Shown here: in pieces, positions 1 through 9,023 of the stretch
How the letters are laid out: each line of letters opens with the position of its first letter
Position numbering within the stretch: the first letter of the stretch is position 1
NCBI RefSeq assembly: GCF_003865135.1
Contig: NZ_BHZC01000001.1
Location: 5,270,001 to 5,334,000, forward strand
Direction of reading: 5' to 3'
Length of the DNA stretch: 64,000 bases
From: Streptomyces chrestomyceticus JCM 4735
GTDB lineage: Bacteria; Actinomycetota; Actinomycetes; Streptomycetales; Streptomycetaceae
Translations under genes and position numbers: made by a program
The notes under the pieces: model-generated
What the model was told of the DNA's origin: nothing
Seen by the model: only the letters and a program-made list of their open reading frames with translations
Database searches by the model: none

Positions 1-1
1 C

Positions 2-430
2 CACAACCTCCGTCCTGCCCCGGGCGCCAAGACCGCCAAGACCCGTGTGGGTCGTGGTGAGGCGTCCAAGGGTAAGACCGCAGGTCGTGGTACCAAGGGC
101 ACGAAGGCCCGTTACCAGGTTCCGGAGCGCTTCGAGGGTGGGCAGATGCCCCTCCACATGCGCCTCCCGAAGCTGAAGGGCTTCAAGAACCCCGCCCACA
201 AGCAGTTCCAGGTCGTGAACCTGGACAAGCTGGCCGCGCTCTACCCGCAGGGTGGCGAGGTCACGGTGACCGACCTGGTCGCCAAGGGCGCGGTGCGCAA
301 GAACGAGCTCGTCAAGGTCCTGGGCCAGGGCGAGATCTCCGTGGCGCTGACGGTGACGGTGGACTCCGTCTCCGGCTCCGCCAAGGAGAAGATCACCGCT
401 GCCGGTGGCAGCGTCACCGAGCTCATCTGA
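2..430 (+). CDS. rplO: 50S ribosomal protein L15, 5' end outside window
   Basis: This is the C-terminal part of L15, a late-assembly protein of the large ribosomal subunit. The frame is open from base 2, so the true start lies upstream and about 142 codons are visible. The glycine- and lysine-rich N-terminal stretch ([18 protein letters not shown]) that threads into 23S rRNA is present. The globular C-terminal part ends in GGSVTELI. It is followed by a strong hairpin and then secY, which is the usual end of the spc operon in Streptomyces. An internal ATG at 47 is not the real start, because homology continues upstream of it. Confidence 0.96.
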   Translation, partial: HNLRPAPGAKTAKTRVGRGEASKGKTAGRGTKGTKARYQVPERFEGGQMPLHMRLPKLKGFKNPAHKQFQVVNLDKLAALYPQGGEVTVTDLVAKGAVRKNELVKVLGQGEISVALTVTVDSVSGSAKEKITAAGGSVTELI

Positions 431-447
431 GCTCAGTGAATCAACTG

Positions 448-481
448 ACCGGGGATGCCCACGTATTGGGGCATCCCCGGT
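448..481 (+). terminator. Hairpin between rplO and secY
   Basis: There is a perfect 13-bp inverted repeat: ACCGGGGATGCCC at 448-460 and its complement at 469-481, with an 8-nt loop. No U-run follows, as is usual for streptomycete terminators. It may partly terminate or attenuate spc-operon transcription before secY. The 235-bp rplO-secY gap is long enough to hold a separate secY promoter, but I could not assign one with confidence. Confidence 0.6.
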
Positions 482-665
482 TGGTCGTTCCAAGGGGGGC
501 ATGGTCGCCGGTAAGGTGGCGTGCACTGTTGCTGTATTTTCCGGGGGTTCTTCCCCTGGACCCCCACCGCGTGGGCTAATGTCTGCGCGGTTTTGGCCGC
601 TTTGTATTCGTCGATCCTCAAGACCGTCACCTCTCGCTCCAGAGGCGGGAGGCGCAGGAGGCACC

Positions 666-1979
666 GTGCTCACCGCGTTCGCCCGAGCGTTCAAGACGCC
701 CGACCTGCGCAAGAAGCTGCTGTTCACGTTGGGCATTGTGCTCGTCTACCGGCTCGGGGCGCATGTTCCGGTGCCCGGGGTGAACTACTCCAATGTCGAC
801 ACCTGCATGAAGCAGGCCGGCGCCAACGGCGGCCTCTTCGGCCTGGTGAACATGTTCAGCGGTGGTGCGCTGCTCCAGATCACGATCTTCGCGCTGGGGA
901 TCATGCCGTACATCACGGCAAGCATCATCCTCCAGCTCCTGACCGTGGTCATCCCCCGTCTGGAGGCCCTCAAGAAAGAGGGCCAGTCCGGACAGGCAAA
1001 GATCACTCAGTACACCCGGTACCTGACCGTCGCGCTGGCGGTCCTCCAGGGCACCGGCCTGGTCGCCACCGCCAAGAGCGGCGCGTTGTTCCAGGGCTGC
1101 CCCGTCGCCAGCGAGATCGTGCCGAGCGACACGATCTTCACGACCATCACCATGGTCATCACGATGACCGCCGGCACCGCCATGGTCATGTGGCTCGGTG
1201 AGCTGGTGACCGACCGCGGCATCGGCAACGGCATGTCGATCCTGATGTTCGTCGGTATCGCGGCCGGCTTCCCCGGCTCGCTGTGGCAGATCAAGATGTC
1301 CGGCAAGCTCGCCGACGGCTGGATCGAGTTCTTCGCCGTCATCGTGGTGGGTCTGGCGATGGTCGCCCTGGTCGTCTTCGTCGAGCAGGCCCAGCGGCGG
1401 ATCCCCGTGCAGTACGCCAAGCGGATGATCGGACGTCGCTCCTACGGCGGTACGTCCACCTACATCCCGCTCAAGGTGAACCAGGCGGGTGTGATCCCCG
1501 TCATCTTCGCTTCGTCGCTGCTCTACATCCCGGCCCTGGTGGCACAGTTCAGCGGGTCGAAGGCCGGCTGGGCGACCTGGATCGAAACGAACTTCACCAA
1601 GGGCAACCACCCGGTCTACATCGTCACGTACTTCCTGCTGATCGTCTTCTTCGCGTTCTTCTACGTCGCCATCTCCTTCAACCCCGAAGAAGTTGCCGAC
1701 AACATGAAGAAGTATGGTGGCTTCATCCCGGGGATCCGGGCCGGTCGCCCCACGGCCGAGTACCTCAGCTACGTGCTCAACCGGATCACGTGGCCGGGCT
1801 CGCTGTATCTGGGTCTGATCGCGCTGGTGCCCACCGTGGCGTTGGTGCTGTTCAAGGCCAACCAGAACTTCCCGTTCGGCGGGACGAGCATCCTGATCAT
1901 CGTGGGTGTGGGTCTGGAGACCGTGAAGCAGATCGAGAGCCAGCTCCAGCAGCGCAACTACGAAGGGTTCCTCCGCTGA
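666..1979 (+). CDS. secY: Preprotein translocase subunit SecY
   Basis: SecY is the central channel of the Sec translocon in the cytoplasmic membrane. It moves unfolded preproteins with SecA and inserts membrane proteins. The product is 437 aa, the normal length, with about ten hydrophobic segments and the conserved stretch [20 protein letters not shown] near residues 260-280. The GTG start at 666 is preceded by AGGAGG-like bases with about 5 nt spacing. The frame is open further upstream, but that sequence has no SecY homology. The stop overlaps the adk start by one base (TGATG), so adk is translationally coupled. Confidence 0.98.
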   Translation: MLTAFARAFKTPDLRKKLLFTLGIVLVYRLGAHVPVPGVNYSNVDTCMKQAGANGGLFGLVNMFSGGALLQITIFALGIMPYITASIILQLLTVVIPRLEALKKEGQSGQAKITQYTRYLTVALAVLQGTGLVATAKSGALFQGCPVASEIVPSDTIFTTITMVITMTAGTAMVMWLGELVTDRGIGNGMSILMFVGIAAGFPGSLWQIKMSGKLADGWIEFFAVIVVGLAMVALVVFVEQAQRRIPVQYAKRMIGRRSYGGTSTYIPLKVNQAGVIPVIFASSLLYIPALVAQFSGSKAGWATWIETNFTKGNHPVYIVTYFLLIVFFAFFYVAISFNPEEVADNMKKYGGFIPGIRAGRPTAEYLSYVLNRITWPGSLYLGLIALVPTVALVLFKANQNFPFGGTSILIIVGVGLETVKQIESQLQQRNYEGFLR

Positions 1980-2629
1980 TGCGAATCGTCCTCGTCGGGC
2001 CTCCTGGGGCAGGGAAGGGTACGCAGGCCGCGTACCTCGCCAAGAACCTCTCGATCCCGCACATCTCTACGGGCGACCTGTTCCGCGCCAACATCAGCCA
2101 GGGCACCGACCTGGGCAAAGAGGCCAAGTCCTACATGGACGCGGGCAACCTGGTCCCCGACTCGGTGACGATCGCGATGGCCGAGGACCGGATGGACCAG
2201 CCGGACGCCGAGGGCGGTTTCCTGCTGGACGGCTTCCCGCGCAACATCGGCCAGGCCGAGGCGCTGGACGCGTACCTCAAGGGCAAGGGCGTGAAGCTGG
2301 ACGCCGTCCTGGACCTGGAGGTCCCGGAGGACGAGGTCGTCAAGCGGATCGCGGGCCGGCGGATCTGCCGCAACGACAGCAGCCACGTCTTCCATGTGGA
2401 CTACCACAAGCCGAAGACCGAGGGCGTCTGCGACCTCTGCGGCGGCGACCTGTACCAGCGTGAGGACGACCGCGAGGACACCGTCCGCAAGCGGCTGGAG
2501 GTCTACCACACGGAGACCGAGCCGATCATCGACCACTACAAGGCGCAGGACCTGGTCGTCACGATCCCGGCCCTCGGCAAGGTGGACGAGGTCACCCAGC
2601 GCGCGATGGCCGCGCTGGACAAGGCCTGA
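1979..2629 (+). CDS. adk: Adenylate kinase
   Basis: Adenylate kinase interconverts ATP + AMP and 2 ADP in the cytoplasm. The product is 216 aa with the P-loop GPPGAGKGT at residues 7-15, the NMP-binding helix ([29 protein letters not shown]), DGFPRN, and a long LID domain. The LID carries VCDLCGG. The first Cys pair of the usual zinc site is reduced to CRND, so a classical four-Cys zinc site is unlikely. The ATG overlaps the secY stop. The secY-adk-map-infA order is typical of actinobacteria. Confidence 0.98.
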   Translation: MRIVLVGPPGAGKGTQAAYLAKNLSIPHISTGDLFRANISQGTDLGKEAKSYMDAGNLVPDSVTIAMAEDRMDQPDAEGGFLLDGFPRNIGQAEALDAYLKGKGVKLDAVLDLEVPEDEVVKRIAGRRICRNDSSHVFHVDYHKPKTEGVCDLCGGDLYQREDDREDTVRKRLEVYHTETEPIIDHYKAQDLVVTIPALGKVDEVTQRAMAALDKA

Positions 2630-2756
2630 CAGGCACGAGAACCACGCACACGGCCGCGGTGCCCGGGCACGGGCGCCGCGGCCGTATCGTGTATGTGGCG
2701 GCCTCTGCGGCCGCAGCAGCGTCGTAGTAGTCGGTTTGAGGAAGGCGTCGGCCCCC

Positions 2757-3593
2757 ATGGTGGAGATCAAGAACCCCGAGCAGATCGCGAAGATGCGCGA
2801 GGCGGGGCTGGTGGTCGCCGCCATCCACGCGGCCACCCGGGAGGTGGCGGTGCCCGGCGCCACCACCAAGGACCTGGACGACGCCGCGCGCAAGGTGCTG
2901 GCCGAGCACGGCGCCAAGTCGAACTTCCTCGGGTACGGCGGCTTCCCCGCGACGATCTGCACGTCGGTCAACGACGTCGTCGTCCACGGCATCCCCGACA
3001 CCGAGACCGTGCTCGCCGACGGCGACATCATCTCCATCGACTGCGGCGCGATCATCGACGGCTGGCACGGCGACGCGGCCTACACCGCCTTCGTGGGCTC
3101 CGGTCACTCTCCGGAGCTGGTGGAGCTGAGCCGGGTCACCGAGGAGTCCATGTGGGCCGGCATCGCCGCCGTCCGCAAGGGCAACCGCCTGGTCGACATC
3201 TCCAAGGCGATCGAGGGCTACATCCGCCGCCAGCCGCGCCCGGCCAACGGCAAGTACGGCATCGTCGAGGACTACGGCGGCCACGGCATCGGCTCCGAGA
3301 TGCACATGGACCCGCACCTGCTGAACTACGTCGACCGCAAGCGCGGGCGCGGTCCGAAGCTGGTCCCGGGCTTCTGCATCGCCATCGAGCCCATGGTCAA
3401 CCTGGGTACGGCCAAGACCCACGTGCTGGCGGACGACTGGACGGTCAAGTCGAACGACGGGAGCTGGTCCTCGCACTGGGAGCACTCGGTCGCGCTGACC
3501 GAGCAGGGCCCGCTGGTGCTGACCGCCCCGGACGGCGGCAAGGCGAAACTGGCCGAGCTGGGCATCGAGGCCGCGCCCGACCCGCTGGCCTGA
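2757..3593 (+). CDS. map: Type I methionine aminopeptidase
   Basis: This enzyme removes the N-terminal Met of nascent proteins using a dinuclear metal centre. The product is 278 aa. Metal ligands and catalytic residues are visible: the His in VVHGIPD, two Asp in SIDCGAIIDGWHGDAAYTAF, the His in GGHGIGSEMHMDPH, the Glu in IAIEPMV and the Glu in HWEHSVALTE. The ATG at 2757 gives the expected N-terminus (MVEIKNPEQIAKMREAG). The ribosome-binding site is weak, and a TTG about eight codons upstream with GAGGA near it cannot be excluded. The 127-bp gap after adk could hold a promoter. Confidence 0.96.
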   Translation: MVEIKNPEQIAKMREAGLVVAAIHAATREVAVPGATTKDLDDAARKVLAEHGAKSNFLGYGGFPATICTSVNDVVVHGIPDTETVLADGDIISIDCGAIIDGWHGDAAYTAFVGSGHSPELVELSRVTEESMWAGIAAVRKGNRLVDISKAIEGYIRRQPRPANGKYGIVEDYGGHGIGSEMHMDPHLLNYVDRKRGRGPKLVPGFCIAIEPMVNLGTAKTHVLADDWTVKSNDGSWSSHWEHSVALTEQGPLVLTAPDGGKAKLAELGIEAAPDPLA

Positions 3594-3666
3594 GGCCCGC
3601 ACCCGGCCGGCGGTACGGGCCGGACCCGAGGCGTAACGATCACTGTCCGTGGGCAATAATCGTGGA

Positions 3667-3696
3667 TTCGTCTTTTCGGGGTCGCTGACGTAGACT
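3667..3696 (+). promoter_or_regulatory. Candidate HrdB-type promoter for infA
   Basis: A possible -35 element, TTCGTC, lies at 3667-3672. A good -10, TAGACT, lies at 3691-3696, with an 18-bp spacer. This would give a leader of roughly 85 nt before the infA GTG at 3787. The -10 is close to consensus and the -35 is weak. Confidence 0.45.
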
Positions 3697-3786
3697 GACG
3701 CGTCGGCTGTCGTGCATCCGTGTGCCTGTTTGCCGGGTATGCGTCCGTACGCAGTTGATCAAGGTAGCCGATTCGAAGGGCGAAGC

Positions 3787-4008
3787 GTGGCCAAGAAGCA
3801 AGGTGCCATCGAAATCGAGGGCACCGTGATCGAGTCCCTCCCGAACGCGATGTTCAAGGTGGAGCTTCAGAACGGTCACAAGGTCCTCGCGCACATCAGC
3901 GGCAAGATGCGGATGCACTACATCCGCATCCTTCCGGATGACCGGGTCGTCGTGGAGCTGTCTCCCTACGACCTGACGCGTGGCCGGATCGTCTACCGCT
4001 ACAAGTAG
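3787..4008 (+). CDS. infA: Translation initiation factor IF-1
   Basis: IF-1 is a 73-aa OB-fold protein that binds the ribosomal A site during initiation. The sequence from [23 protein letters not shown] to RGRIVYRYK matches the family over its whole length. The GTG start at 3787 follows a GAAGGG-like ribosome-binding site. The frame is open upstream to 3712, but that part is not IF-1-like. infA starts the alpha-operon side of the cluster (infA, rpmJ, rpsM, rpsK, rpoA, rplQ) and probably has the promoter noted at 3667-3696. Confidence 0.97.
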   Translation: MAKKQGAIEIEGTVIESLPNAMFKVELQNGHKVLAHISGKMRMHYIRILPDDRVVVELSPYDLTRGRIVYRYK

Positions 4009-4066
4009 ATCTTGTCGACGCCCCCTCCCGTGGGGTGGCGGCACTGACCCGGAGAACCTCACACCC

Positions 4067-4180
4067 ATGAAGGTCAAGCCGAGCGTCAAGAAGATCTGCG
4101 ACAAGTGCAAGGTGATCCGCCGCCACGGCCGGGTCATGGTGATCTGCGACAACCTGCGCCACAAGCAGCGCCAGGGCTGA
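4067..4180 (+). CDS. rpmJ: 50S ribosomal protein L36
   Basis: L36 is a 37-aa zinc-ribbon protein of the large subunit, with Cys/His ligands in CDKCK, ICDN and RHKQRQG. This is the zinc-binding form of L36, with three Cys and one His. The ATG at 4067 gives the canonical [19 protein letters not shown] start, with GGAG upstream. It lies 58 bp after infA and 215 bp before rpsM. Confidence 0.97.
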   Translation: MKVKPSVKKICDKCKVIRRHGRVMVICDNLRHKQRQG

Positions 4181-4300
4181 CGCACGCCGACCTCTCTGCA
4201 TTTCGCAGTATCTTCGCGCGACGCAAACGCACAGTAATACGTACATACGCAGACACCCGACCCCCGTGCCCGCTCACGTAGCGGACGCAGGGGACGACAC

Positions 4301-4320
4301 CCCCGGCTCGGAGGCCGGGG
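4301..4320 (+). terminator. Small GC hairpin in rpmJ-rpsM gap
   Basis: Bases CCCCGGC (4301-4307) and GCCGGGG (4314-4320) form a 7-bp stem with a 6-nt loop, 75 nt before the rpsM start. It may be a weak terminator or part of the rpsM leader. Nothing else stands out in the 215-bp gap. Confidence 0.35.
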
Positions 4321-4395
4321 ACCCGGCTCGTAATGCTGAAGAGTCTTACGGGAACGGTGCTGCGGAAGACCTCCGAATACCTCAGGAGCCAATCA

Positions 4396-4776
4396 ATGGC
4401 ACGCCTCGCAGGCGTTGATCTCCCGCGCGACAAGCGCGTCGAGGTCGCCCTCACCTACGTCTTCGGCATCGGGCGCACCCTGTCGCAGCAGACCCTCGCC
4501 GCCACCGGCGTGAACCCGGACACCCGCGTTCGCGACCTGGCCGAGGAAGACCTGGTCAAGATCCGCGAGTACGTGGACAACAACCTCAAGACCGAGGGTG
4601 ACCTCCGTCGCGAGATCCAGGCCGACATCCGCCGCAAGGTCGAGATCGGCTGCTACCAGGGTCTGCGTCACCGCCGCGGCCTGCCGGTGCACGGTCAGCG
4701 CACCAGCACGAACGCCCGTACCCGCAAGGGCCCGCGTCGCGCGATCGCCGGCAAGAAGAAGCCGGGCAAGAAGTAG
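4396..4776 (+). CDS. rpsM: 30S ribosomal protein S13
   Basis: S13 sits in the head of the small subunit and contacts the P-site tRNA and the large subunit. The product is 126 aa. It has the N-terminal [26 protein letters not shown] helix-two-turn-helix region and a basic C-terminal tail ([19 protein letters not shown]). The ATG at 4396 follows a clear AGGAG with 7-nt spacing. The in-frame ATG at 4333 is not supported by homology. rpsK follows after 64 bp. Confidence 0.98.
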   Translation: MARLAGVDLPRDKRVEVALTYVFGIGRTLSQQTLAATGVNPDTRVRDLAEEDLVKIREYVDNNLKTEGDLRREIQADIRRKVEIGCYQGLRHRRGLPVHGQRTSTNARTRKGPRRAIAGKKKPGKK

Positions 4777-4840
4777 TCCTCAGCGGACGCTCATCAGCGG
4801 TCTTCGCTGTAGGACCGACCACCTCCACCGGGAGTAATAC

Positions 4841-5263
4841 ATGCCTCCGAAGGGCCGTACGGCCGGCGCCAAGAAGGTGCGCCGCAAGGAGAAGAAGAAC
4901 GTCGCCCACGGGCACGCTCACATCAAGAGCACGTTCAACAACACCATCGTTTCGATCACCGACCCCACGGGCAACGTGATCTCCTGGGCCTCGGCGGGCC
5001 ACGTGGGCTTCAAGGGCTCGCGCAAGTCCACGCCGTTCGCCGCGCAGATGGCTGCCGAGTCGGCCGCCCGCCGCGCGCAGGAGCACGGCATGCGCAAGGT
5101 CGACGTCTTCGTCAAGGGTCCCGGCTCCGGCCGTGAGACCGCGATCCGCTCGCTCCAGGCCACCGGCCTGGAGGTCGGCTCGATCCAGGACGTCACCCCC
5201 ACGCCGCACAACGGCTGCCGTCCCCCAAGCGCCGTCGCGTCTGACGTCGCGCGGTCCTCATAG
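4841..5263 (+). CDS. rpsK: 30S ribosomal protein S11, C-terminus frameshifted
   Basis: S11 is a platform protein of the small subunit. Residues 1-129 match S11 fully, down to [12 protein letters not shown]. The conserved ending RPPKRRRV is missing. As read, the frame continues [14 protein letters not shown] and stops at 5261-5263, giving 140 aa instead of about 134. The run of C at 5222-5226 has five bases. A sixth C would restore CCC CCC AAG CGC CGT CGC GTC TGA, with the stop at 5242-5244. This is almost certainly a 1-base sequencing or assembly loss in a homopolymer, since S11 is essential and the intact ending is still encoded in the +1 frame. The start at 4841 has GGGAG upstream. Confidence 0.93.
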   Translation: MPPKGRTAGAKKVRRKEKKNVAHGHAHIKSTFNNTIVSITDPTGNVISWASAGHVGFKGSRKSTPFAAQMAAESAARRAQEHGMRKVDVFVKGPGSGRETAIRSLQATGLEVGSIQDVTPTPHNGCRPPSAVASDVARSS

Positions 5264-5441
5264 GGCCGCAGCCTGTCGGTCCGCGCTCCGGCGCGGCCCG
5301 GCACCGGGCACTTTCGGGCGGTACGCCGCGACTCCTGGGAGCCGCGCCGTGCCGCCCGTACCCTTGTAGAAACCGCCGGGCCACCGTCCGGCGGAGCTGG
5401 CATCAAATAGCGGGTGCCACGACTGGAAGGCGAAACACCTC

Positions 5442-6464
5442 ATGCTGATCGCTCAGCGTCCCTCGCTGACCGAAGAGGTCGTCGACGAATACCGCTCGCG
5501 GTTCGTGATCGAGCCGCTGGAGCCGGGCTTCGGCTACACCCTCGGCAACTCCCTGCGTCGTACGCTCCTCTCCTCGATCCCGGGTGCGGCGGTCACGTCC
5601 ATCCGCATCGACGGTGTCCTGCACGAGTTCACCACCGTGCCGGGCGTCAAGGAGGACGTCACCGACCTCATCCTGAACATCAAGCAGCTCGTCGTCTCCT
5701 CGGAGCACGACGAGCCGGTCGTGATGTACCTGCGCAAGCAGGGCCCCGGCCTGGTCACCGCCGCGGACATCGCCCCGCCGGCCGGTGTCGAGGTGCACAA
5801 CCCCGACCTGGTCCTCGCCACCCTCAACGGCAAGGGCAAGCTGGAGATGGAGCTGACCGTCGAGCGCGGTCGCGGCTATGTCTCCGCCGTGCAGAACAAG
5901 CAGGTGGGCCAGGAGATCGGCCGGATCCCGGTCGACTCCATCTACTCGCCGGTTCTCAAGGTCACCTACAAGGTCGAGGCGACCCGTGTCGAGCAGCGCA
6001 CCGACTTCGACAAGCTGATCGTCGACGTCGAGACCAAGCAGGCCATGCGCCCGCGTGACGCCATGGCGTCGGCCGGCAAGACCCTGGTCGAGCTGTTCGG
6101 TCTGGCCCGCGAGCTCAACATCGACGCCGAGGGCATCGACATGGGCCCGTCCCCCACGGACGCCGCCCTGGCCGCCGACCTGGCGCTGCCGATCGAGGAG
6201 CTGGAGCTCACCGTTCGGTCGTACAACTGCCTCAAGCGCGAGGGCATCCACTCCGTGGGTGAGCTCGTGGCCCGCTCCGAGGCCGACCTGCTCGACATCC
6301 GCAACTTCGGTGCGAAGTCGATCGACGAGGTCAAGGCGAAGCTGGCCGGCATGGGTCTGGCGCTGAAGGACTCGCCTCCCGGGTTCGACCCGACCGCCGC
6401 GGCTGACGCCTTTGGTGCCGACGATGACGCGGATGCGGGCTTCGTGGAGACCGAGCAGTACTGA
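5442..6464 (+). CDS. rpoA: DNA-directed RNA polymerase alpha subunit
   Basis: Alpha dimerises to nucleate RNA polymerase assembly and contacts UP elements and activators through its C-terminal domain. The product is 340 aa. Residues 1-225 form the N-terminal assembly domain ([25 protein letters not shown]). An acidic linker follows, then the alpha-CTD at about 245-310 ([51 protein letters not shown] is the two-HhH core). The tail is acidic. No rpsD lies between rpsK and rpoA, which is normal for Streptomyces. The 178-bp upstream gap contains small GC hairpins (5281-5296 and just after) and may carry a promoter. Confidence 0.98.
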   Translation: MLIAQRPSLTEEVVDEYRSRFVIEPLEPGFGYTLGNSLRRTLLSSIPGAAVTSIRIDGVLHEFTTVPGVKEDVTDLILNIKQLVVSSEHDEPVVMYLRKQGPGLVTAADIAPPAGVEVHNPDLVLATLNGKGKLEMELTVERGRGYVSAVQNKQVGQEIGRIPVDSIYSPVLKVTYKVEATRVEQRTDFDKLIVDVETKQAMRPRDAMASAGKTLVELFGLARELNIDAEGIDMGPSPTDAALAADLALPIEELELTVRSYNCLKREGIHSVGELVARSEADLLDIRNFGAKSIDEVKAKLAGMGLALKDSPPGFDPTAAADAFGADDDADAGFVETEQY

Positions 6465-6697
6465 GCCGCCGTACGGCGGGTTGGCCGGTCTCGGCTGGCC
6501 CGCCGTGTCGAGTGCGGCTTGTATCGGCCTTGAGGCATCGTCCTCAAACGCCGGACGGGCTGGATAGGGATGAGCTGCGCTCAGCCACGACAGCCCAGCG
6601 GGCCTCCGGCCCGCGTGCAATCTTCCGCGGGGCACCCGCCCCCGGGAACTGACACCGGTACCTGATACGGCCGGTGCAGCAATGAAGGAGAAATACC

Positions 6698-7192
6698 ATG
6701 CCGAAGCCCGCCAAGGGTGCCCGTCTGGGCGGCAGCGCCGCGCACGAGCGTCTTATGCTGCGCAACCTGGCCACCAGCCTGTTCGAGCACGGCCGGATCA
6801 CGACGACTGAGGCCAAGGCCCGTCGTCTGCGTCCGTACGCCGAGCGTCTGGTGACCAAGGCGAAGAAGGGTGACCTTCACAACCGCCGTCAGGTCATGCA
6901 GCTGATCTCGGACAAGAGCGTCGTGCACACGCTCTTCACGGAGATCGCGCCGCGCTTCTCGGAGCGTCCGGGTGGTTACACCCGTATCACCAAGATCGGC
7001 AACCGTCGTGGCGACAACGCCCCGATGGCCGTCATCGAGCTGGTCGAGGGCGAGATCGCCAAGAAGGCCACCGTTGCCGAGGCCGAGGCCGCGACCAAGC
7101 GCGCGGTGAAGGAGTCCGACGAGGCCGCCAAGGCCGAGGACACCAAGGGCGAGGCCGCCGAGGCCCCGGCCGAGGAGTCCAAGGACGCCTGA
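6698..7192 (+). CDS. rplQ: 50S ribosomal protein L17
   Basis: L17 lies near the peptide exit tunnel. The product is 164 aa. The first ~115 residues are the conserved L17 fold ([41 protein letters not shown]). The last ~50 residues are an Ala/Glu/Lys-rich tail of the kind common in actinobacterial L17. The ATG at 6698 has GAAGGAG upstream. The 233-bp gap after rpoA contains a GC hairpin just past the rpoA stop but no obvious gene. A strong terminator hairpin follows the stop. Confidence 0.97.
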   Translation: MPKPAKGARLGGSAAHERLMLRNLATSLFEHGRITTTEAKARRLRPYAERLVTKAKKGDLHNRRQVMQLISDKSVVHTLFTEIAPRFSERPGGYTRITKIGNRRGDNAPMAVIELVEGEIAKKATVAEAEAATKRAVKESDEAAKAEDTKGEAAEAPAEESKDA

Positions 7193-7211
7193 GCCTGACA
7201 CAGGCCACCGG

Positions 7212-7244
7212 ACGGGCCCGCTCCCCTCAGGGGGGCGGGCCCGT
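7212..7244 (+). terminator. Terminator after rplQ
   Basis: A 10-bp perfect stem (ACGGGCCCGC at 7212-7221 with its complement at 7235-7244) encloses a further CCCC/GGGG pairing. It lies 20 nt after the rplQ stop and 22 nt before truA. It probably ends the alpha operon, with some read-through into truA. Confidence 0.75.
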
Positions 7245-7265
7245 TCCGCTTGAGAGGATGCACGC

Positions 7266-8117
7266 GTGAGCGATGAAGTGGAGCCCGGGTTCGTACGGGT
7301 GCGGCTGGACCTTTCCTACGACGGGAAGGACTTCTCGGGCTGGGCGAAGCAGCGGGCGCGGCGCACGGTCCAGGAGGAGCTGGAGACGGCGCTGCGGACG
7401 GTGACGCGGTCGGCGGAGACGTACGAGCTGACGGTGGCGGGGCGGACGGACGCCGGGGTGCACGCGCGTGGGCAGGTGGCGCACGTGGATCTGCCCGCGG
7501 AGCTGTGGGCCGAGCACGCGGACAAGCTGCTGCGGCGGCTGGCCGGGCGGCTGCCGAAGGACGTACGGGTGTGGCGGGCGGCCGAGGCGCCGTACGGGTT
7601 CAACGCGCGGTTCTCGGCGATCTGGCGGCGGTACGCCTATCGGGTGACCGACCACCCGGGCGGCGTGGACCCGCTGCTGCGCGGTCACGTGCTGTGGCAC
7701 GACTGGGACCTGGACGTCGACGCGATGAACGAGGCGTCGCAGGCGCTGCTGGGGGAGCACGACTTCGCGGCCTACTGCAAGCGGCGCGAGGGGGCCACGA
7801 CGATCCGTACGCTCCAGACGCTGAGCTGGGTGCGGGACGCGGACGGGATCGTCACGGCGACGGTCAAGGCGGACGCCTTCTGCCACAACATGGTGCGGTC
7901 CCTGGTGGGCGCGCTGCTGTTCGTGGGGGACGGGCACCGGCCGGTGGAGTGGCCGGGCAAGGTGCTGGCGGCCGGGGTGCGGGACTCGGCGGTGCACGTC
8001 GTACGGCCGCACGGGCTGACGCTGGAAGAGGTCGGCTATCCGGCGGACGACCAGCTCATGGCCCGTAACAAGGAGGCGCGCAACAAGCGGACCCTGCCGG
8101 GGGGCGGCTGCTGCTGA
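7266..8117 (+). CDS. truA: tRNA pseudouridine(38-40) synthase TruA
   Basis: TruA isomerises U38-U40 in the anticodon stem-loop of many tRNAs. The product is 283 aa. The catalytic Asp is in [14 protein letters not shown] near residue 60, and [13 protein letters not shown] and [15 protein letters not shown] are the other conserved blocks. The GTG at 7266 gives [27 protein letters not shown], matching the usual N-terminus. The tail ends in Cys residues (GGCC). Position right after rplQ is conserved in actinobacteria. Confidence 0.96.
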   Translation: MSDEVEPGFVRVRLDLSYDGKDFSGWAKQRARRTVQEELETALRTVTRSAETYELTVAGRTDAGVHARGQVAHVDLPAELWAEHADKLLRRLAGRLPKDVRVWRAAEAPYGFNARFSAIWRRYAYRVTDHPGGVDPLLRGHVLWHDWDLDVDAMNEASQALLGEHDFAAYCKRREGATTIRTLQTLSWVRDADGIVTATVKADAFCHNMVRSLVGALLFVGDGHRPVEWPGKVLAAGVRDSAVHVVRPHGLTLEEVGYPADDQLMARNKEARNKRTLPGGGCC

Positions 8118-8144
8118 GCCGCCCCGGGGCCGGGCGCGCGGGCG

Positions 8145-8966
8145 TCAGGACTGGGCGCGGGCGGCCTTGGCCGCCTGGTCCGTGCCGCGCTGCCAGATGC
8201 GGTGGAAGGCGTACTGGCCGCCGTCCCGCCCTATCTGCAGGGCCTTGGTGGACGCGTTGGTGACGGCCGAGCCGTCGAGGTTCCCGGCGATGGTGAAGTA
8301 GGCGTAGCGGCCGGTGGCGTTGGCGTACGTGGTGCAGGGCGAGCCCTGGCAGAAGGAGCCGACGCCGTCGCCCGGCAGCGGTGCGAGGCCGGGCTTGCCG
8401 GCTGCCTTGACCTTGAACGCGGCGGCCTTGGAGTCGAAGACGGCGACGCCGACGGTGACCGCCACGCCGTCCTTGGCGTAGGTGGCGCGCAGCAGCTTCT
8501 TGCAGCCGTTGTGCTTGAGGACCGAGCCGAGGGCGCCGTAGGTGCCGGCCGTGCAGTCGTCGGTGACGGCGGTGCTCCGGCGGGGGTAGCTGTTCTTGCC
8601 GAGGACCATGTTCTGGTCGGGGAAGAGGCCGGCGGGGGTGAGGGCGGCGGTGTCCTTCTTGGGGTCGGTGATGTAGTCCCGCGGGTTCGGCGGCGGCGGG
8701 ACGGAGACCTCGGAGAAGGACGGCTTGGGGGCCGCGGACTCGGTCGGCAGGGTCACCGGGCGCGGCAGGTCGCCGCCCTTGTTGCTGGTGATCACGGCGG
8801 TGGCGACGATGCCGGCCACGGCCGCGGTGGCCAGCGCGCCGCCGCCGATGAGGAGCCAGCGTCTGCGGCGGCCGCGCGCCTCGCTCTCGTCGGCGAGCGC
8901 GTCCCAGTCAGGAGTCGAGGAGTCCGGTCCCCCAGGGCCGAACGGCCCGCCATTCCCAAAGCTCAT
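8145..8966 (-). CDS. Membrane-anchored hypothetical protein
   Basis: The product is 273 aa and I do not recognise the family. A Gly/Pro-rich start (MSFGNGGPFGPGGPDSS) and a basic patch (RGRRRRW) precede one transmembrane helix at about residues 39-58. A Pro-rich linker (about 75-95) and an extracytoplasmic domain of about 170 aa follow. That domain has four Cys (DDCTAG, NGCKK, SFCQGSPC), which could form two disulfides. The frame is open far upstream, but the ATG at 8966 has AGG-rich bases about 9 nt before it; an ATG at 8975 is the alternative. It is transcribed divergently from the ABC-F gene across a 57-bp gap. Confidence 0.8.
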   Translation of the reverse strand: MSFGNGGPFGPGGPDSSTPDWDALADESEARGRRRRWLLIGGGALATAAVAGIVATAVITSNKGGDLPRPVTLPTESAAPKPSFSEVSVPPPPNPRDYITDPKKDTAALTPAGLFPDQNMVLGKNSYPRRSTAVTDDCTAGTYGALGSVLKHNGCKKLLRATYAKDGVAVTVGVAVFDSKAAAFKVKAAGKPGLAPLPGDGVGSFCQGSPCTTYANATGRYAYFTIAGNLDGSAVTNASTKALQIGRDGGQYAFHRIWQRGTDQAAKAARAQS

Positions 8967-9023
8967 GCCGCGCATCCTAAACCGGTTGGTGGAACGCGCG
9001 GCGGGCGGCGACAATCCGGGGCT

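Noticed and set aside
5222..5226. Programmed ribosomal frameshifting in rpsK
   Set aside because: There is no slippery heptamer with a downstream structure, and S11 is not known to use recoding. A homopolymer base-call error explains it better, particularly since the same defect recurs at 27711-27715.
5264..5441. Missing rpsD between rpsK and rpoA
   Set aside because: As I recall, Streptomyces encodes rpsD elsewhere on the chromosome, so its absence here is normal.
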